DNA of 64,000 nt, taken from an uncultured Chitinophagaceae bacterium (GTDB taxonomy: Bacteria; Bacteroidota; Bacteroidia; Chitinophagales; Chitinophagaceae). Of the stretch, positions 26,754 to 35,638 are shown one piece after another (the first letter of the stretch is position 1; every line of letters starts with the position of its first letter). The notes beneath the pieces were generated by a model that saw nothing but the letters and a program-made list of their open reading frames with translations, was not told the DNA's origin and made no database searches. A program made the translations under genes and the position numbers. The stretch covers positions 124,001 through 188,000 of the forward strand of contig CAKZFX010000011.1 in the NCBI GenBank assembly GCA_936908745.1, written 5' to 3'.

Positions 26754-28094
26754 TTACCGTAGTACCATTTGCCTGTCCGCATCCAAACGGATCAGGATAA
26801 ATAAGAGGACGGTAAAGGTCAGCAAGGATGTGCCTCCATAACTGATAAATGGAAGCGGGATACCGATTACCGGCGCCAAACCCACCGTCATGGCAATATT
26901 AATGGCAATATGGAAAAAGAACACAGCCGCCACGCCATAGGCATAGCAGCGGCTAAACACACTTCGCTGCCGCTCGGCGATGGTTACAATCCGGAAAAGT
27001 AATAACAGGTAAATAGCCAACAGGACAAAGCTGCCTGCAAAACCAAATCCTTCGCCCACGGTACAGAAGATAAAGTCGGTTCGTTGCTCCGGCACAAAGT
27101 CAAATCTTGTTTGCGTGGCTTTTAATAAGCCTTTGCCAAATAGTTGTCCGCTGCCGATGGCGATTTTTGACTGGCGTACGTTGTAGTCTGTATCTTTTTT
27201 CTTTCCTTCTTCATTTACCTTTTCCTGTTTATGCGCTTCGAGGTATTCATCCGGCACTTCTTTGCCCACGGTGCTGTAAATACGTTCTACCTGGTATAGT
27301 TTCAGCACATGTTTGAACACAAAGGGAACAGCGTATAGTTGTATACCCACGCAGATCAGCCATAAAAAAGCGACTTTGATCAATACGCTTTTATCCCGTT
27401 TCAATTGCCGGCGCATGGCATAGATGAATAATAAAGCGATAACAGTAAGAACAACCGCCAGCGTAAATTTTTCCAGCAACAAAGTAGCCACTATCAATGC
27501 CGCCACAGAGAAACCGGTAATCAATATACCGGAAGGCAAACCTTCGCGAAACATCACAATAAAGAAAGAGAAGTAAACCAACGCCAATCCTGTTTCACTT
27601 TGGGCAATGGACAACATGGCGGGCACGAGTGCAATCGCCGCGGCAATCAGTTGCGATCTTGTTTTGGTAAAGTCGGTTTCGGGTCTCGACAGGTATTTAG
27701 CCAATGCAAGGCAGACAAATATTTTACAAAACTCTGCCGGTTGAAAGTTGAAAGCGCCGAGTTTGATAATCGATTTTGTTCCTTTAATATCCGAGTGAAA
27801 AGGAAATACAAGGAGTAGAAAGAAGATACCGACGATATAGAAGATATTGGCGGTAGCTGTAAAGAACTTACTGTCTGTAAGCATGATAAATAAGGCCAGC
27901 ACCAACGAGATGACAAAGAAGTAAAATTGTTTGCTGTAATCAGTACCGAAGCGTAAGAAACTTTGCAACACGGGGTCGCCTTCCTTATAAGTAGCCGCAA
28001 AGATGGCCGTGAGGCCGATGGCCACCAGCAAAATATACATCCAGATGATACTCCAGTCTATTCCTTTTGATATGGCAGGGTTACGGTCGGTCAT
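26754..28094 (-). CDS. rodA: Rod-shape SEDS peptidoglycan glycosyltransferase RodA
   Basis: This 446-residue polytopic membrane protein of the RodA/FtsW/SpoVE family polymerises glycan strands together with PBP2 during elongation. It shows the SEDS signatures LGAFNFQPAEFCKI, AQSETGLALVYF, VPEQRTDFIFCTVGEGFGF and GIPLPFISYGGTSLL. It is longer than the usual 370-400 residues because of an extra charged loop (about 275-310). Its ATG overlaps the mrdA stop by 4 bases, so the two are translationally coupled. Confidence 0.95.
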   Translation of the reverse strand: MTDRNPAISKGIDWSIIWMYILLVAIGLTAIFAATYKEGDPVLQSFLRFGTDYSKQFYFFVISLVLALFIMLTDSKFFTATANIFYIVGIFFLLLVFPFHSDIKGTKSIIKLGAFNFQPAEFCKIFVCLALAKYLSRPETDFTKTRSQLIAAAIALVPAMLSIAQSETGLALVYFSFFIVMFREGLPSGILITGFSVAALIVATLLLEKFTLAVVLTVIALLFIYAMRRQLKRDKSVLIKVAFLWLICVGIQLYAVPFVFKHVLKLYQVERIYSTVGKEVPDEYLEAHKQEKVNEEGKKKDTDYNVRQSKIAIGSGQLFGKGLLKATQTRFDFVPEQRTDFIFCTVGEGFGFAGSFVLLAIYLLLLFRIVTIAERQRSVFSRCYAYGVAAVFFFHIAINIAMTVGLAPVIGIPLPFISYGGTSLLTFTVLLFILIRLDADRQMVLR

Positions 28095-30193
28095 GCTGGC
28101 GTGGATGTATTGTTTTTAGAAAAGTATTTTTCGGTTGGTAAAATGGCTACCAGTTCAGGCTTTTTTCTATCATCAGCAGGCAGTCGCTGATCGTTTGATT
28201 TTTTGGGCACCGTTAGCTTAGCAATGCGCAGGAATTTTTTCAGCAGGCTGCTATCCCTGTAGTCTTCCAGCCATTTATAAGCACGGACAGAGTCTGTTTT
28301 GTATTGCAGACGTTTGAAGTAAGCAGGCATCAGGTTGGCTTTGGAGATCCTGTCCACATCCGCCTCGCTTTTTTTCATCAATGTATCGTTCAAATATTTT
28401 TCTACCAATATTCGGGCAATCGGACCTCCCCATGTGGCACCATAACCGGCGTTTTGCACAAATACCGCCACTGCAATTTTAGGATTGTCTTTTGGCGCAA
28501 AGCAAACAAACATCGAGTTATTCGGAAGCTTGATCCGTTGCCTGTCAAGAATGGTATAGTTTTCAGCCGTACCCGTTTTTGCACAAACATCGATGCCCGG
28601 TATCTGTGCAATTCTTGCCGTACCGAATTTTACCACATCGTGCATTCCTTCGATCACAGCACGGTAGGCCGTGTCAGGAATTCTTGTCAGCACTTCATGC
28701 TTTCTCCTGAATTTATTGAGCAGCGTGGTGTCTTCTTCTGTTTCGTTATCTATTTTTTCTACAAAATGCGGGGTAAAATAATAGCCTTTATTAGCTACAA
28801 TGCACATGGCATTGGCCATTTGCAGGGCGGTGGTTCCCATTTTATCCTGCCCGATACCAAGCGTAAGGTTGGTGCAGGAAGTCCAGCGGCCATTGTTTTC
28901 TTTATTGTAAACAGACGTATCAACCACACGTCCCGGGTTTTCGCCCGGCAGGTCAACGCCGAGGCGCACACCCAGGCCAAATTCGTTCAGGTAATGCCGC
29001 CATGCTAAGTAACCGTTTTTAACGCCGCCATATTTTGGATTGTCAACCGTCAACCGATAGACATGCGCATAGTAAGAGTTGCAGGAGTTGGCGATAGATA
29101 ACCGTACGTTGGCAGCGTGGCCACCTCCCGAGTGCGTACACGCAGGTTTGCCATGACCACATAATGTATAACGACCGGGGCAAGGAAAACCATAAGAAGG
29201 CGTGATCACACCTTCATTCAAGGCAATCAATGCGCCCAATGGTTTAAAAGTAGAGCCCGGCTCATACACACCCGCAATTGCACGGTTCAGCATCGGCCCC
29301 GTAACATCCAATGTCATTTTGCTGAAGTTCTTACTGCCTTCTGTTCCCGTCAGGTCGTTGGGGTTGAAGTTGGGCCCTGAAACCATGGTGAGAATGCCGC
29401 CGGTTTTAGGATCTAATGCCACCACAGCGCCGATCTTATTAGTCATCAGCTTCTCAGCAAGCTGTTGCAGTTCTATATCAAGGTAGGTGCGTAAGCCACG
29501 ACCAGCGATAGCAGCGGTGTCAAAAGCGCCTTTTTCATAATTGCCTACCAGTCGTCCTTTGTTATCTTTTAAAAGGTATTGAACACCGCGTTGTCCCATC
29601 AGTACGTTTTCATAGTAAGATTCGAGGCCGGTTTTACCAATATAGTCGCCCATCCGGTAAAAATTGCCCGAACGTTCAATATCCTTTGGGTCTACTTCTT
29701 TAATATAACCCAGGATATGGGCTGCTGCATTAAAAGGATAGATGCGCAAGGGTCTTTCCACCAATGCAAAGCCGGGATATTTCCATGCGTTTTCTTCAAA
29801 CCGTGCCTGTATATCATCGCTGACAAGGCTTTTGAATACGGAAGGCAATACAGGAGAGCCTTTGAATTTGGCTTCCAATACTCTTTTCTCAAATTCTTTG
29901 ACATCAATACCGATCAACTGGCAAAATGAAAGGGTGTCGATGCCTTTGATTTCTGCCGGTGTTACCATCAGGTCATAAGCAATCGTGTTGTTAAGGATCG
30001 CTTTTCCTTTCCGGTCGAAGATGATCCCTCTTTCCGGGTAAACGATTTTTGGAGAAACCGCCTGGTTCATGGCCAGTTGCTTGTATTTCCCTTCAATGAC
30101 CTGCAGGTAAAATAGCTGCCCGATAATAACTAAGAAAGTGACTAAAAAGATTAAGCGGATGATACGGCTTCTTGACTGGTTGAACACGGACAT
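28091..30193 (-). CDS. mrdA: Penicillin-binding protein 2 (transpeptidase of the elongasome)
   Basis: This 700-residue class B PBP has an N-terminal membrane anchor (about 10-30), a PBP dimerisation domain (about 45-230) and a transpeptidase domain with all three catalytic motifs: PGSTFKPL (active Ser), SCN in ANSCNSYYAH, and KTG in CAKTGTAEN. It crosslinks peptidoglycan during lateral growth. The C-terminal tail after about residue 600 is extended and basic. It is coupled to rodA by a 4-base overlap and lies 148 bases after mreD in the cell-shape operon. Confidence 0.95.
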   Translation of the reverse strand: MSVFNQSRSRIIRLIFLVTFLVIIGQLFYLQVIEGKYKQLAMNQAVSPKIVYPERGIIFDRKGKAILNNTIAYDLMVTPAEIKGIDTLSFCQLIGIDVKEFEKRVLEAKFKGSPVLPSVFKSLVSDDIQARFEENAWKYPGFALVERPLRIYPFNAAAHILGYIKEVDPKDIERSGNFYRMGDYIGKTGLESYYENVLMGQRGVQYLLKDNKGRLVGNYEKGAFDTAAIAGRGLRTYLDIELQQLAEKLMTNKIGAVVALDPKTGGILTMVSGPNFNPNDLTGTEGSKNFSKMTLDVTGPMLNRAIAGVYEPGSTFKPLGALIALNEGVITPSYGFPCPGRYTLCGHGKPACTHSGGGHAANVRLSIANSCNSYYAHVYRLTVDNPKYGGVKNGYLAWRHYLNEFGLGVRLGVDLPGENPGRVVDTSVYNKENNGRWTSCTNLTLGIGQDKMGTTALQMANAMCIVANKGYYFTPHFVEKIDNETEEDTTLLNKFRRKHEVLTRIPDTAYRAVIEGMHDVVKFGTARIAQIPGIDVCAKTGTAENYTILDRQRIKLPNNSMFVCFAPKDNPKIAVAVFVQNAGYGATWGGPIARILVEKYLNDTLMKKSEADVDRISKANLMPAYFKRLQYKTDSVRAYKWLEDYRDSSLLKKFLRIAKLTVPKKSNDQRLPADDRKKPELVAILPTEKYFSKNNTSTPA

Positions 30194-30341
30194 AGCTAAA
30201 AAAGACGAGGCTGATTTTCAAATGAGGGGAGAATAGATAACCTACACAAATTACGAATTCGGAAAGGCGGTTTCCAAGTATTTGTCAAACTATATTTTTA
30301 TTTAAGAAAACTTTTGTAGGAGAAATACTAAACAGGAAGTC

Positions 30342-30872
30342 TTACGCTGTGTTTGTCCTGAATTTCATGCGACGCGGGATCAATAATTCAACCGTGATGA
30401 TCATCAGCATACTGATGCCGGTAGTGGAAACAATTTTGATCGCAAAGTCAATAAAGCTGCCGAATTGCAGCCATTGCAGAAAGGTCATGTAGAAGTGATG
30501 CACAATTGTAAGAATAAGCACATACACTAAGTAAGGTGTCCAGCCCATAGAACGGGGCGAAGGTTCGCGGTAGTTAAATTCAGCGCTGTCTTTGGGTGTA
30601 AGAATCCCAATTACAAACGGACGCAAAAATGCGACCAGCGTACAGGCCGCTGCATGAACGCCGATTTGCATACTGAAATAGTCCAGCGCCAGCCCGGTAA
30701 CAAAACCGATCAGCAACAATCTTGTCCGTGGAACCGAGAAAGGCAGCCAGAGAATAAACAGGTAATATATATAAGGAATAATATACTCATGCAGGTGCAG
30801 CCTGTTCAGGATATATACCTGTACAAAGAGGAACAGGAAGAAACGGATGATATTTCTTAACAGGTCTCTCAA
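30342..30872 (-). CDS. mreD: Rod shape-determining protein MreD
   Basis: A 176-residue protein with about five membrane helices and few charged residues, as in MreD. It follows mreC directly, with a 4-base overlap of stop and start. MreD is part of the MreBCD-PBP2-RodA elongation complex. Sequence conservation in this family is low, so the call rests on size, hydrophobic profile and gene order. Confidence 0.88.
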   Translation of the reverse strand: MRDLLRNIIRFFLFLFVQVYILNRLHLHEYIIPYIYYLFILWLPFSVPRTRLLLIGFVTGLALDYFSMQIGVHAAACTLVAFLRPFVIGILTPKDSAEFNYREPSPRSMGWTPYLVYVLILTIVHHFYMTFLQWLQFGSFIDFAIKIVSTTGISMLMIITVELLIPRRMKFRTNTA

Positions 30873-31744
30873 GGCTGTTTATGTTTTGGGTCGTCCACTT
30901 TCTTTTTGGTATCCTTTATCAGTTGCTGTTGTTCGTCGTAAAACAGGTTTTCGATCACATGCACCTGTTGCAGGTTGAAAAAGTTGGCGGCGGTTTTCAG
31001 TTTCAGCACATAGAAGTTGGTACTGTTATCACTGACCACTTCGGCCACCGTTCCCACCATAAAGCCTGTCGGGAAACCCGAGCTTTTGCCTGTCACCACC
31101 GAGTCGCCCACGGCAATAGAATCTGATTTAGGTATGTTGCGCAAGGTGAGGAACAGCGGATTTTTGCCATCCCATTCCACTGTGCCTTCATTGCCGCTTC
31201 TTTTCATAGCGCCACGCAGCTTGCGTTGTACGTGCAGCAGGCTCATTACCTGGCTGAAGTTGGGGCTTACATTAACAACCACACCAACAGCGGCGCCGTC
31301 GGAACTGATCACCGGCATATCGTCTTTGATACCGTTGTTGGAACCACGGTTTAGCTGGATATAATTTTTGTCGGCCGATACTGTGCTGTAAACCACTCGG
31401 GCATCTCTCCATATATATTGACGATAGTGACCAAGTGTATCGAATGGAATAGAATCCCTTACCACGCGGGAGCCGGTATCAGCTTTCATATAGTTCAGCG
31501 ACAGCAGGTTCAGCAGCGAGTCGTTGAATTTGTGCAGGCGTTCGTTTTCCGCTTTCAGGTGAAAGAAGTCGTCAACATTTTTGTATTTGGCATTGAAACG
31601 GCCGGTTATTTCATTGGCCCAGCCCAATCCCTTTGCCCTGTGGTACCTGTTATAGCTGAATAACAGCCATAACGCCACGGCCTGTAAAGCAATAAATGCC
31701 AGGAACGTGAAGTAGCGCCGGATAAAGAGAAAGATATTACGCAA
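30869..31744 (-). CDS. mreC: Rod shape-determining protein MreC
   Basis: This 291-residue protein has an N-terminal membrane helix (about 10-30), a coiled-coil stretch (about 55-85, FHLKAENERLHKFNDSLLNLL) and the MreC beta-barrel domain with NYIQLNRGSNNGIKDDMPVISSDGAAVGVV and TGKSSGFPTGFMVGTV. It scaffolds the elongasome in the periplasm. It is separated from mreB by an 86-base spacer that carries a 7-bp tandem array and overlaps mreD by 4 bases. Confidence 0.95.
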   Translation of the reverse strand: MRNIFLFIRRYFTFLAFIALQAVALWLLFSYNRYHRAKGLGWANEITGRFNAKYKNVDDFFHLKAENERLHKFNDSLLNLLSLNYMKADTGSRVVRDSIPFDTLGHYRQYIWRDARVVYSTVSADKNYIQLNRGSNNGIKDDMPVISSDGAAVGVVVNVSPNFSQVMSLLHVQRKLRGAMKRSGNEGTVEWDGKNPLFLTLRNIPKSDSIAVGDSVVTGKSSGFPTGFMVGTVAEVVSDNSTNFYVLKLKTAANFFNLQQVHVIENLFYDEQQQLIKDTKKKVDDPKHKQP

Positions 31745-31790
31745 AGAAGGAAGTTTGAACTGTAAGGTATAAAGTAGAACGCTAAAACTC

Positions 31791-31832
31791 CGTACTTCGT
31801 ACTTCGTATTTCGTACTTAACATTTCGTACTT
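31791..31832 (-). repeat. 7-bp tandem array (AAGTACG type) between mreB and mreC
   Basis: Six 7-bp units on the minus strand, four exact AAGTACG, one AAATACG and one diverged. The first unit overlaps the TAA stop of mreB, which reads TAAGTACG. The array lies inside an otherwise compact operon. Confidence 0.85.
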
Positions 31833-32856
31833 ATCTCATTACGAATGGATACCTGTCATAATGTTTCAAAGCAATACCCGTTCCTCTTACCACACTTTTC
31901 AGCGGATCGTCGGCCACATGCACAGGCAGTTTGATCTTTTGGCTCAGGCGTTTATCCAAGCCGCGCAGCAGCGCACCACCACCCGTGATGTATAAACCAC
32001 GACGGTAGATATCACCTGCCAGCTCAGGAGGCGTTTGCTCCAATGCTTTCAGGATCGCTTCTTCTATTTTGAAAATGCTTTTGTCTAATGCTTCGGCTAT
32101 TTCCTGGTAGCTGACCATGATCTGCTTAGGAATACCCGTCACCAGGTCACGACCATTTACAGGAATATCATCCGGTGGATTGTCGAGGTCTTTCATGGCA
32201 GCACCCACCTGTATTTTGATCTGTTCGGCCGTTCTTTCACCAATCAATAAGCTATGGTAGCGGCGAAGGGCTTCCATAATATCGGCTGTAAATTCATCGC
32301 CGGCGATACGGATACTCTGGTCGCATACGATACCTGCCAGTGCAATCACGGTAATACCTGTTGTACCACCGCCAATGTCAATGATCATATTGCCCACAGG
32401 TTCTTCTACATCGATACCGATACCCAGCGCAGCCGCCATTGGCTCGTGGATCAGGTACACTTCTTTGGCCCCTGCCTGCTCGGCGCTGTCACGCACCGCT
32501 CTTTTTTCCACCTCCGTGATAGAGGAAGGAATACAGATCATCATTCTCCAGCTTGGCGGGAATAATGGCTTTTTGGGATAAACCAATTTGATCAGTTCGC
32601 GGATCATCAGTTCCGCAGCGTTGAAGTCGGCAATTACACCGTCTTTCAGCGGGCGAACCGTGCGGATGCTCTCGTGGGTTTTTTCGTGCATCATCAATGC
32701 CTTTTTGCCCACGGCCAGCACTTCCTTCGGATTGTTGCGATTCAGCGCCACGATACTTGGCTCATTCACCACTACTTCATCATTATGTATGATAAGGGTA
32801 TTAGCAGTACCCAGGTCTATTGCTATTTCTTGTGTAAACCAGTTAAAAAGTCCCAT
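31831..32856 (-). CDS. mreB: Rod shape-determining protein MreB
   Basis: This 341-residue bacterial actin has the ATP-binding segments DLGTANTLI at the N-terminus, DIGGGTTGITV near 160 and TGGGALLRGLD near 300. It polymerises under the inner membrane and guides MreC, MreD, PBP2 and RodA, which are encoded next in the same direction. A good -33/-7 promoter lies just upstream, so this is the head of the cell-shape operon. The stop codon is shared with the first unit of a 7-bp repeat array. Confidence 0.97.
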   Translation of the reverse strand: MGLFNWFTQEIAIDLGTANTLIIHNDEVVVNEPSIVALNRNNPKEVLAVGKKALMMHEKTHESIRTVRPLKDGVIADFNAAELMIRELIKLVYPKKPLFPPSWRMMICIPSSITEVEKRAVRDSAEQAGAKEVYLIHEPMAAALGIGIDVEEPVGNMIIDIGGGTTGITVIALAGIVCDQSIRIAGDEFTADIMEALRRYHSLLIGERTAEQIKIQVGAAMKDLDNPPDDIPVNGRDLVTGIPKQIMVSYQEIAEALDKSIFKIEEAILKALEQTPPELAGDIYRRGLYITGGGALLRGLDKRLSQKIKLPVHVADDPLKSVVRGTGIALKHYDRYPFVMR

Positions 32857-32881
32857 TCTTATGTGTTGGAATTAATGTTTG

Positions 32882-32912
32882 CAAAGTTGGAGGAAATAAT
32901 CCGAAATAACAA
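32882..32912 (-). promoter_or_regulatory. Candidate promoter of the mreBCD-mrdA-rodA operon
   Basis: On the minus strand TTTG (32913-32910) is followed after 20 bases by CAACTTTG (32889-32882), one base from TAnnTTTG. Transcription would start about 20 bases before the mreB ATG. Confidence 0.45.
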
Positions 32913-33110
32913 AGTGGAAACCCTTGTCCAGTCAATATTTTTTGGAATTTTTCATTGGCGGGATCGGTCGTTAAAAACGGGCTCACTCCTCTTTTCACAA
33001 GCTTTGTTTTTTTACGAAGTAAATTTTGAAATCAGTCTTCGCAATTAAGCAATTATTGTTCCTGAAAACAGCAATGGTGACAACTTCTAAAATTCTTTTA
33101 ACTTCATTTG

Positions 33111-34274
33111 ATGCGGATCATCACCCGTACGGTTTTTATTCTTTCGCTGGTAAGCCTCTTAGCAGATATTGCCAGTGAGTTGTTGTATCCCGTCATTCCT
33201 GTTTACTTGCGGGAAATCGGTTTTTCCATTTTCTGGATCGGTGTTTTGGAAGGTGTTGCCAGCTTTACGGCAGGTATCAGCAAAGGCTATTTTGGCAAGC
33301 TGAGTGATGAAAAAGGGCTTCGTCTCCCCTTTGTAAAACTGGGGTATTTCTTCAGCGCTTTGTCCAAGCCGATGATGGCTGTTTTTGTGTTTCCGCTATG
33401 GGTTTTTGCCGCACGGACCATTGACCGGTTGGGTAAGGGCATCCGCACGGCCGCCAGGGACGCCCTGCTTTCGCAAGAAGCCACTAAAGAGACCAAGGCA
33501 AGGGTTTTTGGCTTTCACCGGGGCATGGACACCCTTGGGGCCACTATTGGCCCTGCGCTGGCCTTGTTGTTCCTGTATTTCTGGCCGGGCCAGTACAGCA
33601 CTATTTTCTACCTTGCTTTTATTCCCGGTATTATCAGCGTTTTGCTTGTCTTTTTATTGAAAGAAAACAGGCGCCCTGTCTCTACCCTGGACAAAGGGAA
33701 TTTCTTCTCTTTTTTCAAGTATTATAAAATTGCCAGCCCGGCTTATAAAAAACTGGTTGCCGGCTTGTTATTGTTTGCCTTGTTCAATAGTTCGGATATT
33801 TTCCTGTTGTTGCAAACAAAAGAGATCACCGGCAGCGACAGCCTCACGATCACGGCTTATGTTTTTTATAATCTTGTGTATGCACTGGCTTCTTATCCAT
33901 TAGGAAGCCTGGCTGATAAGATTGGCCTGAAGAAAGTGTTTACAGCGGGGCTTGTCTTATTTGCAATTGTTTATGCTGGTTTTGCTATGAACCCTTCTAC
34001 GGTAATGATCTTTGTATTGTTTTTTGTCTATGGCATTTATGCTGCTGCTACCGAAGGCATCAGCAAAGCATGGATCAGCAATATGGCACATGAAAGCAAT
34101 ACTGCCACTGCTATCGGTTTTTATACTTCCTGCGAAAGCGTTTGTTCATTACAGGCAAGTATTATCGCCGGTGCGCTGTGGGCAGGCGCAGGAAGTGTTT
34201 ACACTTTTGCTGCTACAGCGATTGTTGCTGTTTTTGTATTCCTCTATTTTGTATTGTATTCCAGGAAAGATTAA
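33111..34274 (+). CDS. MFS transporter
   Basis: This 387-residue protein has about twelve membrane helices and major-facilitator loop signatures between helices 2 and 3 (GYFGKLSDEKG) and 8 and 9 (GSLADKIGLKK). The early segment ASELLYPVIPVYL and the later FGFHRGMDTLGATIGP are typical of a Bacteroidota and proteobacterial MFS group of unknown substrate. I choose ATG 33111 over the adjacent TTG 33108. Single gene, divergent from mreB and convergent with the peptide-export genes; not part of either. Confidence 0.85.
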   Translation: MRIITRTVFILSLVSLLADIASELLYPVIPVYLREIGFSIFWIGVLEGVASFTAGISKGYFGKLSDEKGLRLPFVKLGYFFSALSKPMMAVFVFPLWVFAARTIDRLGKGIRTAARDALLSQEATKETKARVFGFHRGMDTLGATIGPALALLFLYFWPGQYSTIFYLAFIPGIISVLLVFLLKENRRPVSTLDKGNFFSFFKYYKIASPAYKKLVAGLLLFALFNSSDIFLLLQTKEITGSDSLTITAYVFYNLVYALASYPLGSLADKIGLKKVFTAGLVLFAIVYAGFAMNPSTVMIFVLFFVYGIYAAATEGISKAWISNMAHESNTATAIGFYTSCESVCSLQASIIAGALWAGAGSVYTFAATAIVAVFVFLYFVLYSRKD

Positions 34275-34321
34275 ACACTCATCATCTTTTATTTGACTCG
34301 TTTTTAAGCAGTTATGAAATA

Positions 34322-35638
34322 TTACCTATTTCTAAGCTGGCCTATCAACCTGCTAAGTAAACTTCTTTTATTTGTTATTACTTCGACAGTTGAAGTAAGT
34401 CCGGCCTGGTAAACTAACTGGTGCTTAAAGTTTGTCTTTAGCCCTTGTGGCAGGTCCAGTCTTGCCAGGTAGCCACTATCAGATGGCAGCAGTGATACAA
34501 ATTCCAGCACTGCTTCTACTTTCCCAAATTCGGAAACAGGATAAGCATTAAAAGCTAACAGGCATTTTTGTCCTGTTTTTATCTTTCCAAAGTTTTGTTG
34601 CGGCAGCCATGCTTCAATGTAGTAAGATGCTTCACCAGGATCCACAAAACAAAGAAGCTGACCTTCTTTTAATTCAAGGTTTTCCTGCACATAGGTTGTA
34701 AAGCGAACAGTGCCTGCTATTGGTGAAGTAAGAAGGTATTTTTTGGCCCATTCTTCAACGGAGCTTTTCATATTATTTAATGCCTGTAAGAAGATGCTTT
34801 TTTGCTGCTCTATTTCATTTTCCAATGCCGCTATTTCTTTTTTCTTTTCATGTTGCTGATTTTCGTTATTGATAATAGCCGTATTTACCTGCGGCATGGT
34901 CAGCTCTTTTATAATCAGTTTACTTTTTTCATTCCGGTAATCCAGCGCTGATAACACTTTCTGTTCAGTTAATATTTCATTCATCTTAAACGTGGAATCA
35001 GCGAGGGCAAGATCCTTTGCTAACAAGTTCTTTTGCCGGGTGAGTTCAGTGCGCAGCATGTGTAAGTAAGTAATGTCTTTTCGCAACATTTCTTTTTTGC
35101 GCAGGTAAAATCCTTTTTCAAGGTAATTTGAAAACAGTAAAAGAGCTGCAGAGAAATTTTGGTATGGTTGCTGAAGTTCCCCGAGTGTTTTATAATCATT
35201 TTCAAGAAAGGTAATTGTCTCATTACTCTTGTTTTCTGAAAGCAACGAATGAATGCTGTCCAAATCAGCTGAAAGGTTTAATACAGCAGCATGATCGGCC
35301 GTACTTTCGATATATCCTATTATTTCATTTGCTGTAACGGGTTGACCTTCTTTTGTAAAAAGCTTCACTAATCTTCCTCCTTTCCGGACAGTGACTTGTT
35401 TCGGTGCATTCACGGCAGCCAGCTTACCGTTGGCATTTACCACATCCGGGTACTGGATGAATGCACATATTCCAATCAGTACTAAAAGAATTAAAAAGAA
35501 AATAGTTATGCCCCATCTTACCATAAATGAAGGTTTATGGCTGATGAGTTGCTCCATTTCTACCGCATGACGGGTATTGATCTTATGATCAGCCAAGTCC
35601 GAATTTTCTTGCGGGCCGTTGCTTATTTTTTTACTCAT
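34322..35638 (-). CDS. HlyD-type membrane fusion protein of the RiPP exporter
   Basis: This 438-residue protein has one membrane helix (about 35-58, FFLILLVLIGICAFIQ), a biotinyl/lipoyl-like half (about 80-110, VRKGGRLVKLFTKEGQPV), a long coiled-coil hairpin (about 110-300, with EIAALENEIEQQK) and a second lipoyl/beta-barrel half (LTSPIAGTVRFTTYVQE). It links the inner-membrane ABC exporter to an outer-membrane channel. Its start overlaps the stop of the ABC exporter by 8 bases, so the two are coupled. No outer-membrane channel gene is present in the operon. Confidence 0.93.
   Translation of the reverse strand: MSKKISNGPQENSDLADHKINTRHAVEMEQLISHKPSFMVRWGITIFFLILLVLIGICAFIQYPDVVNANGKLAAVNAPKQVTVRKGGRLVKLFTKEGQPVTANEIIGYIESTADHAAVLNLSADLDSIHSLLSENKSNETITFLENDYKTLGELQQPYQNFSAALLLFSNYLEKGFYLRKKEMLRKDITYLHMLRTELTRQKNLLAKDLALADSTFKMNEILTEQKVLSALDYRNEKSKLIIKELTMPQVNTAIINNENQQHEKKKEIAALENEIEQQKSIFLQALNNMKSSVEEWAKKYLLTSPIAGTVRFTTYVQENLELKEGQLLCFVDPGEASYYIEAWLPQQNFGKIKTGQKCLLAFNAYPVSEFGKVEAVLEFVSLLPSDSGYLARLDLPQGLKTNFKHQLVYQAGLTSTVEVITNKRSLLSRLIGQLRNR

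Noticed and set aside
28304..29008. 234-codon plus-strand open frame inside mrdA
   Set aside because: It is the antisense shadow of a conserved PBP2 gene with all catalytic motifs.
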